Origin: an uncultured Paracoccaceae bacterium
GTDB taxonomy: Bacteria; Bacteroidota; Bacteroidia; Flavobacteriales; Flavobacteriaceae
Length of the DNA stretch: 64,000 nt
Assembly (NCBI GenBank): GCA_943788135.1
Contig: CALSPC010000003.1
Location: 186,001-250,000, forward strand
Direction of reading: 5' to 3'
In this document: positions 38,243 through 45,584 of the stretch, piece after piece
Position numbering within the stretch: the stretch's first letter is position 1
How the letters are laid out: every line of letters begins with the position of its first letter
Position numbers and translations under genes: made by a program
The notes under the pieces: model-generated
What the model was told of the DNA's origin: nothing
What the model saw: the letters and a program-made list of their open reading frames with translations, nothing else
Databases searched by the model: none

Positions 38243-38595
38243 ATTTAGAAATTGAACTTCCTGTATTCATAACACCATTAATGAAAAAATGGCTATTGCA
38301 ATATAAATTTGACACAATAAAAGAGATTACAACTTTAGGATTGTTTCATTGGGATTTCAGACCAAATAGGCGGAAACCTGAAAAACCAAGAAGAATCCCC
38401 AGATTAGGAGAAACGTGTAAACTTATAGAGTCAAATTTTAAAAGAAGCATCTATTTCTTGAAAATTGATACTACAACCTTGCATGTATTTGAGAGTTCTG
38501 GGCCAAGCTTAGCTGGATTAAAAATTGCGAAAGAATATATTTTTGAAGGCGAAAAATTTACTGTAAAAAGTGTTTTACTTAAGTATATAAGTTGA
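38239..38595 (+). CDS. small protein of unknown function at the end of the nuclease operon
   Basis: 118 residues; it starts at an ATGA overlap with the DUF2779 stop, so it is translated from the same message. It has an N-terminal LEIELPVFITPLMKKWLLQY and a basic middle (RPNRRKPEKPRRIPRLGE), which could bind nucleic acid. No membrane segment. Not recognised. Confidence 0.55.
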   Translation: MNLEIELPVFITPLMKKWLLQYKFDTIKEITTLGLFHWDFRPNRRKPEKPRRIPRLGETCKLIESNFKRSIYFLKIDTTTLHVFESSGPSLAGLKIAKEYIFEGEKFTVKSVLLKYIS

Positions 38596-38701
38596 CAACA
38601 AATAATTATTTACAATAATAATTTTGGAGACTTATAGATATCGATGTTGTTAGAGAAAGAACAAGCAACCTTCAACTTTAGTGTGTCTTTAGGAAAAAGA
38701 A

Positions 38702-38830
38702 ATGGATATAATTCAGTGCGGCTGGTCCAACTATCGAATGTCTGAGAAGTCTCTTATTGATTATATGGAGAGACGTATTAGAGGTGAGAAAGTGAAGTTT
38801 CCCGATGACTACTTCCCTTTCGGAATCTGA
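38702..38830 (+). other. short open frame, 42 codons, doubtful
   Basis: MDIIQCGWSNYRMSEKSLID, then YMERRIRGEKVKF, ending DDYFPFGI and TGA. A second short frame in another phase precedes it from the ATG at 38644. It is overlapped by an opposite frame at 38809-38937. Either may be a remnant of a larger gene. This lies in the 740-base gap 38596-39334, whose other contents are listed separately. Confidence 0.25.
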
Positions 38831-38937
38831 TTTTTCATCTCAGATAGAATTCTCTTATCTCTTTCTACCCTAAGATTACCCATTAGTGACTTAACTTGAC
38901 CCTCTGCAAGGATTACAACCTTTTTCTTTGATTTCAT
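38809..38937 (-). other. short open frame, 42 codons, doubtful
   Basis: Minus strand, ATG at 38937: basic product with KSKKKVVILAEGQVKSLMGN and LRVERDKRILSEMK. Its upstream side is the 59-bp repeat, which could act as its promoter region. It could be the start of a lost transposase or regulator; nothing confirms this. Confidence 0.25.
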
Positions 38938-38948
38938 TTGACTTATTT

Positions 38949-39007
38949 ACTAATAAATAGTCCGTCAAAAGAGGAAATTGTGCTGCAACTTTGAATAATA
39001 GGGGGAG
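38949..39007 (+). repeat. 59-bp direct repeat, copy 1
   Basis: Starts AC TAATAAATAG TCCGTC and ends with TAATAGGGGGAG. It matches 40289-40347 in 58 of 59 bases (G/A at 38971/40311). The two copies are 1340 bases apart and bracket the lipoprotein esterase unit. Confidence 0.9.
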
Positions 39008-39021
39008 CAACATATAATGAT

Positions 39022-39056
39022 AAAACGGTTATACTTTTATAGTGTAGCCGTTTTTT
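39022..39056 (+). terminator. possible terminator next to repeat copy 1
   Basis: AAAACGGTTA (39022-39031) pairs with TAGCCGTTTT (39045-39054), with one G-U pair, and is followed by more T. It may end leftover transcription from the operon to the left. Confidence 0.55.
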
Positions 39057-39265
39057 AATTAAAAGACCCCAGTCAAACACCCTCAGTTATTAAGTGGAGA
39101 TCTCCCAGTGATTATTAGAACATTTTAAAATAGTTTGAAAAAGGTTAAAGTTTCTTTGTCGTCAGTTTCATTATATTTGAATTAAAATGATAAAAGAGAA
39201 CAAAAGTTCCTTTTATCCGGAAACATAGACCTATAAACAGGAGATTTATTCCACATATAAGGGGA

Positions 39266-39275
39266 GTTGGCGGTA
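39266..39275 (+). repeat. cassette boundary, left half (GTTGGCGGTA)
   Basis: Exact inverted counterpart of TACCGCCAAC at 40149-40158. The pair flanks the esterase gene 39335-40126, like the ends of a gene cassette. GTTGGCGG beside AT-rich sequence is distinct from its surroundings. Confidence 0.55.
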
Positions 39276-39334
39276 ATTTTATTATACCTTAGATTATTAC
39301 AATAGTCTAAGAAGTAATTTTTAAAAAGGAATTT

Positions 39335-40126
39335 ATGATGAGTAATATTTTTACAAGTTTACTAATGGTGGTGTTTTTGATTTCATGTGACAAAGATGAT
39401 CAAACTGGAAACCAAGAACCAAATAATCCATTAACTGAAAGCTTAGTGGAATTAGGAATCAAATATGGTTCAGAAGACAGGCAGTTTTTGGATTTGTATA
39501 AAGCTGAATCTGATTGTCCAACACCGATTTATTTTGATGCACACGGAAATAATGGAGATACCGAAATTCCGGATTCACTCGTAGAGGATTTACATGCTCA
39601 TGGTATTACAATCATTGCTTGGGAATCGGTAACTGTTGTAAGTACAACTGAAGAAACCTTAACAGGTTGGAGCGATGCAGAACTTATGTTTCAATGGGTC
39701 ATTGACAATGCAGACACTTATAACTTGGATACATCCAACATGATTATAGGTGGTTCATCTCGAGGTAGTATCATCAGTTGGATATATGGTCACAGACCTA
39801 ATACTAATATTAAAGGACTTTATATGTACAATGCATTACCCAATCCAGCTTGGGCATCACCAGGTTCTTGGCTACCAACTGATAATGTGACTATAGAATC
39901 GCCACCAATTTATTTTGTATATAACAGAGAACCTGGTTCATCTTCTGACCCTATTGATCCAAATTTTCACGACCCAAATAATGGAATAATCATAGTCAAT
40001 AAATATCAAGATTTAGGCATTGGAGATAAGGCTACCCTTGTCCATAGTATAGGACAAACAAATAATACAGATAAATATCAATTTCTTGTTGATTTTGCAT
40101 TATCAGTAATTGAAACTTGTCCGTAA
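39335..40126 (+). CDS. lipoprotein alpha/beta hydrolase (esterase-like)
   Basis: 263 residues; starts MMSNIF, so the second ATG could be used. Lipobox LISC gives a lipidated Cys near 18, followed by an acidic Sec-exported tail. DAHGNNGDTEIPD resembles an oxyanion loop, GGSSRGSIISW is the nucleophile elbow (Ser near 149). No certain acid or histidine is seen; HSIGQTNN near the end may carry the histidine. It is a surface or periplasmic hydrolase of unknown substrate, not closely similar to the broken esterase at 27667. It sits in a cassette-like unit. Confidence 0.65.
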   Translation: MMSNIFTSLLMVVFLISCDKDDQTGNQEPNNPLTESLVELGIKYGSEDRQFLDLYKAESDCPTPIYFDAHGNNGDTEIPDSLVEDLHAHGITIIAWESVTVVSTTEETLTGWSDAELMFQWVIDNADTYNLDTSNMIIGGSSRGSIISWIYGHRPNTNIKGLYMYNALPNPAWASPGSWLPTDNVTIESPPIYFVYNREPGSSSDPIDPNFHDPNNGIIIVNKYQDLGIGDKATLVHSIGQTNNTDKYQFLVDFALSVIETCP

Positions 40127-40148
40127 AAATAATTGTAAATAAAATAAC

Positions 40149-40204
40149 TACCGCCAACAATGTGTATAGTGCATAGCTACCCTTCGGGATACGCACCATA
40201 CACA
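40149..40204 (+). repeat. cassette boundary, right half, with long hairpin
   Basis: TACCGCCAAC (40149-40158) is followed by an imperfect hairpin: TGTGTAT (40161-40167) with ATACACA (40198-40204), inner GTGC with GCAC, and CCC with GGG at the tip. AGAACGTTAT follows. The layout recalls attC-like recombination sites, but the boxes do not match the integron RYYYAAC/GTTRRRY consensus exactly. Confidence 0.6.
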
Positions 40205-40288
40205 GAACGTTATCCAAATTTTTGGAACCAAGGGATCATCAATCCACTTCCTTCAAAATTAGAGGAAGTTTACGGACGTTTCTTACTA

Positions 40289-40347
40289 ACTAATAAATAG
40301 TCCGTCAAAAAAGGAAATTGTGCTGCAACTTTGAATAATAGGGGGAG
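40289..40347 (+). repeat. 59-bp direct repeat, copy 2
   Basis: Same orientation as 38949-39007, one mismatch. It begins 85 bases after the hairpin and is followed by the 177-residue gene. Confidence 0.9.
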
Positions 40348-40404
40348 GGGAAATCAAAATTCAAACATCTCAATCTCCTTATTTTAATTTATTAATTTTG
40401 ACTC

Positions 40405-40938
40405 ATGTCAAGCACTAATTCAAAAGATAAAAACAACCCTCAGAAAAGAATAGAATATAGAGGGGAAACTGTCCGAGTTTCAAGAACGGGAGGTGTTTCT
40501 GCAACGAAAACATTTAAGGGTGATGGAGTTGGTGCAACCATTAATACAAAACACGGACTTCGTCTTCATAAAGGATTATTTAAGGGGGCAAGAATGGGGT
40601 TTCAAAACAGTAACTTTCAATTTATTGGAAGATACAACAGTGGTCCATTCAATTTCAATGTTTCAAAAAACGGATTTAGTACATCCCTAAAAAACAAACG
40701 AGGTTCCTATAACATCTTTAAACCCAATTATTCCAGTTTCAAATTAGGAGGTGTTCAAGTTAGAGCGAAAAACGCTGCTACGTTTCAAATGATCTACATG
40801 TTGATCATTCTCTTTGTTAATTTCATTAAAGTAATTTGGCACATTTTCATCTCTATTTTGTGGTTTGGTTTCTTGTCAATAAAATGGATTGTAGATTTTA
40901 CGATTGGATTTTTCAAAGGTGTTAGAGAAGTTAACTAA
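40405..40938 (+). CDS. unknown protein with C-terminal membrane segments
   Basis: 177 residues. The first 120 are basic and polar with glycine/asparagine patterns typical of beta structure (RVSRTGGVSATKTFKGDG, then GRYNSGPFNFNVSKNG). Two hydrophobic helices follow (about 127-148 and 152-170). Resembles DUF4236-type layouts only loosely. TAATTTTG at 40393-40400 matches a -7 box but is only five bases before the ATG, so the message would be nearly leaderless or the start lies further in. Confidence 0.5.
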   Translation: MSSTNSKDKNNPQKRIEYRGETVRVSRTGGVSATKTFKGDGVGATINTKHGLRLHKGLFKGARMGFQNSNFQFIGRYNSGPFNFNVSKNGFSTSLKNKRGSYNIFKPNYSSFKLGGVQVRAKNAATFQMIYMLIILFVNFIKVIWHIFISILWFGFLSIKWIVDFTIGFFKGVREVN

Positions 40939-41003
40939 AGTCACTGGTAACTTAAGAGATCTACACAATATGACTTACTTTAAAAATTAACATCTTAACC
41001 ATG

Positions 41004-41034
41004 CACATTTGTTTGCAATTTGCAAACAAATGTG
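41004..41034. repeat. 31-bp perfect palindrome
   Basis: CACATTTGTTTGCAA (41004-41018), centre T, then TTGCAAACAAATGTG (41020-41034): a perfect 15-bp inverted repeat. No T-run follows, so it is not a typical terminator; it may be an operator or recombination site. No gene is seen in 40939-41198. Confidence 0.85.
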
Positions 41035-41198
41035 ATAAAAAGAACAAATATTGGACAATATTGACAAAAATCTAATGATGCATAAACATGGAGTTGTCTT
41101 AAGTATGAGGTGGGTATTTATGAATAATAAAAGATTAAAAGGAAATTAATAATTAATTAACTGTTCAATATCAGTTATTTACATTTAATATAATTCAC

Positions 41199-41227
41199 AA
41201 AAAAACCACCCTGAAATAGGATGGTTT
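41199..41227 (-). terminator. terminator of the tRNA gene
   Basis: On the minus strand AACCATCCT pairs throughout (one G-U) with AGGGTGGTT across ATTTC, followed by a T-run. It lies just after the tRNA 3' end. Confidence 0.8.
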
Positions 41228-41230
41228 CTG

Positions 41231-41304
41231 TGGTCCCACGAGGACTCGAACCTCGGACCCTCTGATTATGAGTCAGATGCTCTAACCAACTGAGCTATGG
41301 GACC
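41231..41304 (-). tRNA. tRNA with anticodon CAT (tRNA-Met; tRNA-Ile2 not excluded)
   Basis: Minus strand. Acceptor GGTCCCA pairs with TGGGACC, discriminator A. D arm AGCTCAGTTGGTTAGAGCA, anticodon stem TCTGA with loop CTCATAA, T arm CGAGGTTCGAGTCCTCG. The anticodon CAT serves elongator Met, or Ile2 if the C is lysidinylated. The accessory region lies on its 3' side, a common integration site arrangement. Confidence 0.95.
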
Positions 41305-41351
41305 AATACGGCTGCAATATTACAACGTTTTTTAAAATTATAAAAAGAAAA

Positions 41352-41765
41352 TCACTCTTTATTAGACCGTTCCTGACAGAGTTCAATCAGAACGCCATTG
41401 GTTGATTTTGGATGTAGAAACGCAATGCGTTTATTATCTGCTCCCACTTTGGCAGTCTCATGAATCAGCTCAAAACCTTCCATTTTTAAACGTTCCAGTT
41501 CAACGTCAATGTTTTCCACCTCAAAAGCAATATGATGTATGCCTTCGCCTTTTTTAGCAATAAACTTCGCAATGGGACTGTTGGGGTTGCTTGCTTCTAG
41601 CAGTTCAATTTTATGTGTTCCCACATCAAAAAACGATGTGGTCACACCTTCCGACGCAACTTGTTCGGTTTTGTAATGCGGCACGCCTAAGAGCTTTTTA
41701 AACAATGCATTAGAAGTTTTTAGATCTTTTACGGCAATACCAATATGTTCTATTTTCTTCAGCAT
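41352..41765 (-). CDS. mce: methylmalonyl-CoA epimerase
   Basis: 137 residues, VOC superfamily. It interconverts (R)- and (S)-methylmalonyl-CoA in propionate metabolism. Metal ligands are visible: His in EHIGIAVKDL, His in GIHHIAFEVENI, Glu in VLIELCQ. It stands alone, divergent from rbfA. Confidence 0.92.
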   Translation of the reverse strand: MLKKIEHIGIAVKDLKTSNALFKKLLGVPHYKTEQVASEGVTTSFFDVGTHKIELLEASNPNSPIAKFIAKKGEGIHHIAFEVENIDVELERLKMEGFELIHETAKVGADNKRIAFLHPKSTNGVLIELCQERSNKE

Positions 41766-41832
41766 AGCACAAATTTAACCGAAAAGGACTAGCTTTTAAA
41801 CAATTCACCCAGAAATATATTATTTTTACCCC

Positions 41833-42225
41833 ATGGAAAGTCAAAGACAAAAAAAAATAGCCTCCGTTTTACAGCGTGATCTCGTTGAGGTACTTCAAGG
41901 CGCAGCCACCCAAGGCGGGATGAAAGGCATATTAATTTCAGTTACAAAAGTCAATGTGACTGTCGACCTTTCGATTGCCAAAGTTTATCTCAGTATTTTC
42001 CCAATAGATAAAGGTGCAGAACTTTTGGAAGGCATAAAATCAAATGCGCCGCTCATCAAACATGAGCTATCGCAACGCACCAAGCACCAATTACGTCGCA
42101 TGCCACAATTGATTTTTTATATCGATGATTCATTGGAGTATATTGACCAAATAGACAAATCATTGAAACGCACAGAAAATCCAATTGAAAACCCCGATTT
42201 GTTAGAAAAACGAAAAAAGGCCTAA
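41833..42225 (+). CDS. rbfA: ribosome-binding factor A
   Basis: 130 residues with the KH-like fold (RQKKIASVLQRDLVEVLQG start, VTKVNVTVDLSIAKVYLSIF, then the helix LRRMPQLIFYIDDSLE). It helps mature the 30S subunit, acting on 16S rRNA. The next gene starts directly at its stop. Confidence 0.92.
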   Translation: MESQRQKKIASVLQRDLVEVLQGAATQGGMKGILISVTKVNVTVDLSIAKVYLSIFPIDKGAELLEGIKSNAPLIKHELSQRTKHQLRRMPQLIFYIDDSLEYIDQIDKSLKRTENPIENPDLLEKRKKA

Positions 42226-43425
42226 TTGAAATTCTCGCTATATATCGCCAAACGGTATCTGTTTTCGAAAAGCAGTAACAACGCGATTAATTTTATCACT
42301 TTAATTGCTGGCTTTGGGATTATTATTGGAACCGCTGCTCTTTTTATAGTACTTTCAGGATTCTCAGGGTTAAAAACCTTTACCGTACAATTCACATCTT
42401 TTGCAGATCCAGATCTTAAAATTGTACCAACCACTACCAAAACCATTCGGTTTACAGCGGCCCAAAAACAAGCCCTAACAGCCTTAAGTTCGATCGCCTC
42501 TTTCACCGAGATTGTGGAGGAACGCATGCTTATGAATTGCGACAATAAACATCTAGCCGTCACGCTGAAAGGCGTTGATGACAATTATCCGCAGGCCACC
42601 ATAGATTCAATTTTAGTATATGGTCAATGGTTCGAGCCCAACACCCCACAAATCGTTGCAGGATGGGGCGTCACCAACGAATTAGGATTTGGAATTTTCG
42701 ATGTCACTAAAGTTATTAAGCTTTATGCCCCAAAACCCGGAACAGGACAACTTAGTTCCGTTAACAGCGCGTTTAAAAGTATGAAAGTCGCCAATGCGGG
42801 AATTTTTCAAATCAATGAAACGCTCAATAATTCGCAAGTCTTTACAACCCTTGAGAACGCTAAATATTTGTTGGGGTATGATGCCGAAACTCTCAGTGCA
42901 ATTGACCTCTACTTAGAACCGTCTGCCAACGAAGACGAGCTACGTACTCAACTACAATCTATTTTTAAAAATCAAATCACTATAAAAAATCGTGTGCAGC
43001 TTAATGATGCATTGTATAAAATGCTAAATACAGAGCACGTCGCTGTCTATTTGATTTTCACCTTAATTTTGATTATTGCCTTATTTAATATTGTAGGTGC
43101 GATCATTATGATGATTTTGGACAAAAAAAAGAACTTGAAAACCTTATATAATTTAGGTGCTACGGTTAAAGACTTACGGAAAATATTTTATTATCAAGGT
43201 GTTTTAATGACTATAATAGGTGGCGGTATAGGGCTAGTCATTGGGGTGATTGTTATAGGACTCCAGCAACACTATGCGTTAGTAATGATTACACCCTCAT
43301 TGCCATATCCAGTAGATTTACAGCTTGCCAATGTGGGAATAGTGCTGCTTACCATTTTGACGTTAGGAATCCTAGCCTCACGCATCGCATCCCAACGCAT
43401 TGCTAAAACACAGCTAGAGCGCTAG
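42226..43425 (+). CDS. LolC/LolE-type (FtsX-like) ABC permease
   Basis: 399 residues, TTG start immediately after the rbfA stop. One N-terminal helix (about 20-42), a large periplasmic domain (45-260), then three helices (about 275-298, 320-345, 365-388) give the FtsX/MacB-like layout. NNAINFITLIAGFGIIIG is typical of Lol permeases, which extract lipoproteins from the inner membrane. No ATPase gene is adjacent. Its stop overlaps that of the convergent dusB gene. Confidence 0.88.
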   Translation: MKFSLYIAKRYLFSKSSNNAINFITLIAGFGIIIGTAALFIVLSGFSGLKTFTVQFTSFADPDLKIVPTTTKTIRFTAAQKQALTALSSIASFTEIVEERMLMNCDNKHLAVTLKGVDDNYPQATIDSILVYGQWFEPNTPQIVAGWGVTNELGFGIFDVTKVIKLYAPKPGTGQLSSVNSAFKSMKVANAGIFQINETLNNSQVFTTLENAKYLLGYDAETLSAIDLYLEPSANEDELRTQLQSIFKNQITIKNRVQLNDALYKMLNTEHVAVYLIFTLILIIALFNIVGAIIMMILDKKKNLKTLYNLGATVKDLRKIFYYQGVLMTIIGGGIGLVIGVIVIGLQQHYALVMITPSLPYPVDLQLANVGIVLLTILTLGILASRIASQRIAKTQLER

Positions 43426-44414
43426 ACAAACTGATAGTCACCAAAAGTTGTTTCTACAGCATCAAACGCTGCAAAAACATCAGCACTGAGATCACTGGTG
43501 ACCATTCGTGTTCGGAACGGTTTAAAATTAGGAATGCCCTTAAAATAGTTGGTATAGTGGCGGCGGGTTTCTAACACTCCTAAAACTTCCCCTTTCCAGT
43601 CAATTGCCATTTGCAAATGACGTCGTGCAGCTTCCACACGCTCGAGCATGCTTATAGGACCTAAATGCTCACCCGTTTCCATAAAGTGTTTCACTTGTTT
43701 AAAAAACCAAGGGTTTCCAATGGTAGCACGGCCAATCATTGCACCATCCAGCCCATACTGATCACGCATTTCTATAGCCCGTTCGGGCGTGTTGACATCG
43801 CCATTTCCAAAAACAGGAATGTGCATACGGGGATTGTTTTTAACCTCCGCAATTGGCCCCCAATCGGCAGCGCCTTTATACATCTGTGCACGAGTACGCC
43901 CATGAATAGAAATAGCGGCACAGCCCACATCTTGTAACCGTTCTGCAACTTCTACAATATGAATAGAATTATGGTCCCAGCCCAAACGTGTTTTGACGGT
44001 AACCGGTAAATTGGTACGCTTCACCATTTCGGCGGTGAGTTTTTCCATTAAACACACATCTTTTAATATGCCCGCGCCCGCGCCTTTACTCACTACTTTT
44101 TTAACAGGACAACCAAAATTAATATCAATAATATCTGGATTGGATTTTTCAACAATATCAATAGCTTGTAACATGCTGTCCAAATTGGCACCAAAAATTT
44201 GAATCCCAACGGGACGTTCTTTTTCATAAATATCCAATTTCATGGTGCTTTTTACTGCATCACGAATGAGGCCTTCACTCGAAATAAATTCAGTATAGAC
44301 CACATCGGCACCTTGTTCTTTACATAACGCTCGAAAAGGCGGATCGCTCACATCTTCCATAGGGGCAAGGAGTAAAGGAAATTCGGGAAGTGTTATAGGA
44401 CCAATTTTAACCAT
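43422..44414 (-). CDS. dusB: tRNA-dihydrouridine synthase
   Basis: 330 residues, FMN-binding TIM barrel. It reduces uridines in tRNA D-loops. APMEDVSDPPFRALC near the N-terminus, the catalytic cysteine region DINFGCPVKKVVSKGAG and the FMN-contacting SIHGRTRAQMYKG are clear. It lies four bases after nadD in a minus-strand run, convergent with the permease gene. Confidence 0.92.
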   Translation of the reverse strand: MVKIGPITLPEFPLLLAPMEDVSDPPFRALCKEQGADVVYTEFISSEGLIRDAVKSTMKLDIYEKERPVGIQIFGANLDSMLQAIDIVEKSNPDIIDINFGCPVKKVVSKGAGAGILKDVCLMEKLTAEMVKRTNLPVTVKTRLGWDHNSIHIVEVAERLQDVGCAAISIHGRTRAQMYKGAADWGPIAEVKNNPRMHIPVFGNGDVNTPERAIEMRDQYGLDGAMIGRATIGNPWFFKQVKHFMETGEHLGPISMLERVEAARRHLQMAIDWKGEVLGVLETRRHYTNYFKGIPNFKPFRTRMVTSDLSADVFAAFDAVETTFGDYQFV

Positions 44415-44417
44415 GTT

Positions 44418-44999
44418 TTATTTATAAAAATTCATTTCATCTAAATAGTCCCAAACGGCGGCAGGCAGCATAGGTCGAATATTTTTACCCGACTTAATGG
44501 ACTGACGAATAAGGGTAGACGATAACTCCATAATGGGCGCGTCTATTTTTGTAATGTTAGCCTCTTTTTCAAAGACAGCTGTTTTTTTGAGTTCAGAGGA
44601 TTGTCTTGGATATACATAAATCGGATAGCCTTTGATAAGCACATCTGCGTTTTTCCATTTTGGTAAAGAGTTCAAATTATCTTCTCCCATAATAAGTGCA
44701 AAACGGTGTTCTGGATATTTTTCTTCTAGATAAGCCAGAGTGTGTACGGTATAATTAGGTTGTGGTAAATCAAACTCAATCGCACTTGGTTTTAGCTTTG
44801 GATAGGCTTTAGTCGCTCGATAGACCATTTCTAAACGTTGATGATTATCTAACAAGCTTTGCTTTTTTTTATGGGGACTTTGTGGAGTGACCACGACCCA
44901 AACTTGATCCAAATCGGAATACTCCGCCATGTGATTGGCTATGATAAGATGACCCACATGTATGGGGTTAAACGTTCCAAAAAAGAGTCCAATCTTCAT
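44418..44999 (-). CDS. nadD: nicotinate-nucleotide adenylyltransferase
   Basis: 193 residues. It makes NaAD from nicotinate mononucleotide and ATP in NAD synthesis. The nucleotidyltransferase signature GTFNPIHVGHL is at residues 9-19, and SSTLIRQSIKSG is the C-terminal ISSTxIR motif. Six bases separate it from gmk, and four from dusB. Confidence 0.95.
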   Translation of the reverse strand: MKIGLFFGTFNPIHVGHLIIANHMAEYSDLDQVWVVVTPQSPHKKKQSLLDNHQRLEMVYRATKAYPKLKPSAIEFDLPQPNYTVHTLAYLEEKYPEHRFALIMGEDNLNSLPKWKNADVLIKGYPIYVYPRQSSELKKTAVFEKEANITKIDAPIMELSSTLIRQSIKSGKNIRPMLPAAVWDYLDEMNFYK

Positions 45000-45005
45000 A
45001 GGTTC

Positions 45006-45584
45006 TTAAGTAATAAATTTAGCAACTTTAGTGTAGGCTTCTTTTTGAGCTATTTCCAAAACATCATTCTCAATGATACAATCAAAAAGGGGAGCAGTAG
45101 CAAGTTCTGCCGAAGCTTTTGCAACACGCATATTGATTTTATCTTGAGTTTCTGTTTGTCTTTTTTTGAGGCGAATTTTTAATTCGTCGATGCTTGGGGG
45201 TTTTACGAAAATTGCTAATGTTTGTTCTGGAAATTTTCGTTTAATCCGTAAACCACCTGAGACATCAATATCAAAAATAACATGTTTTCCTAAGGCCCAA
45301 ATCCGTTCCACTTCCGATTTGAGAGTGCCATAAAAGTTGTCACGGTAAACTTCTTCCCACTCTAGAAAATCATCTGCTTTTATGTGTTGCTTAAATGCAT
45401 CACTAGACAGGAAATAATAGTCTTTTTCATCGACTTCAGTGCCTCTTTTTTCACGAGATGTTGCCGACACAGAAAATTCTAAATTCAACTCTTTTTGCGC
45501 CAACAAATGTCTTACAATTGTTGTCTTTCCTGACCCCGACGGCGCCGAGAATACAATTAGTTTGCCTTGTTTTTTAGAGGACAT
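45006..45584 (-). CDS. gmk: guanylate kinase
   Basis: 192 residues. It phosphorylates GMP to GDP. P-loop SAPSGSGKTTIVRH at about 13-26; GMP-binding segment SREKRGTEVDEKDYYFLS with the following residues; lid-like KPPSIDELKIRLKKR. It overlaps the yicC gene by 11 bases, the usual Bacteroidetes order yicC-gmk-nadD. Confidence 0.96.
   Translation of the reverse strand: MSSKKQGKLIVFSAPSGSGKTTIVRHLLAQKELNLEFSVSATSREKRGTEVDEKDYYFLSSDAFKQHIKADDFLEWEEVYRDNFYGTLKSEVERIWALGKHVIFDIDVSGGLRIKRKFPEQTLAIFVKPPSIDELKIRLKKRQTETQDKINMRVAKASAELATAPLFDCIIENDVLEIAQKEAYTKVAKFIT

Noticed and set aside
30542-38595. Restriction-modification system
   Set aside because: No methyltransferase or specificity subunit is present; only nuclease-like proteins are seen.
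40149-40215. Canonical integron attC site
   Set aside because: Boxes CGCCAAC and GTTATCC do not fit RYYYAAC and GTTRRRY, and there is no integron integrase in the window.
26900-41230. Prophage
   Set aside because: No capsid, terminase, tail, lysis or integrase gene is visible.
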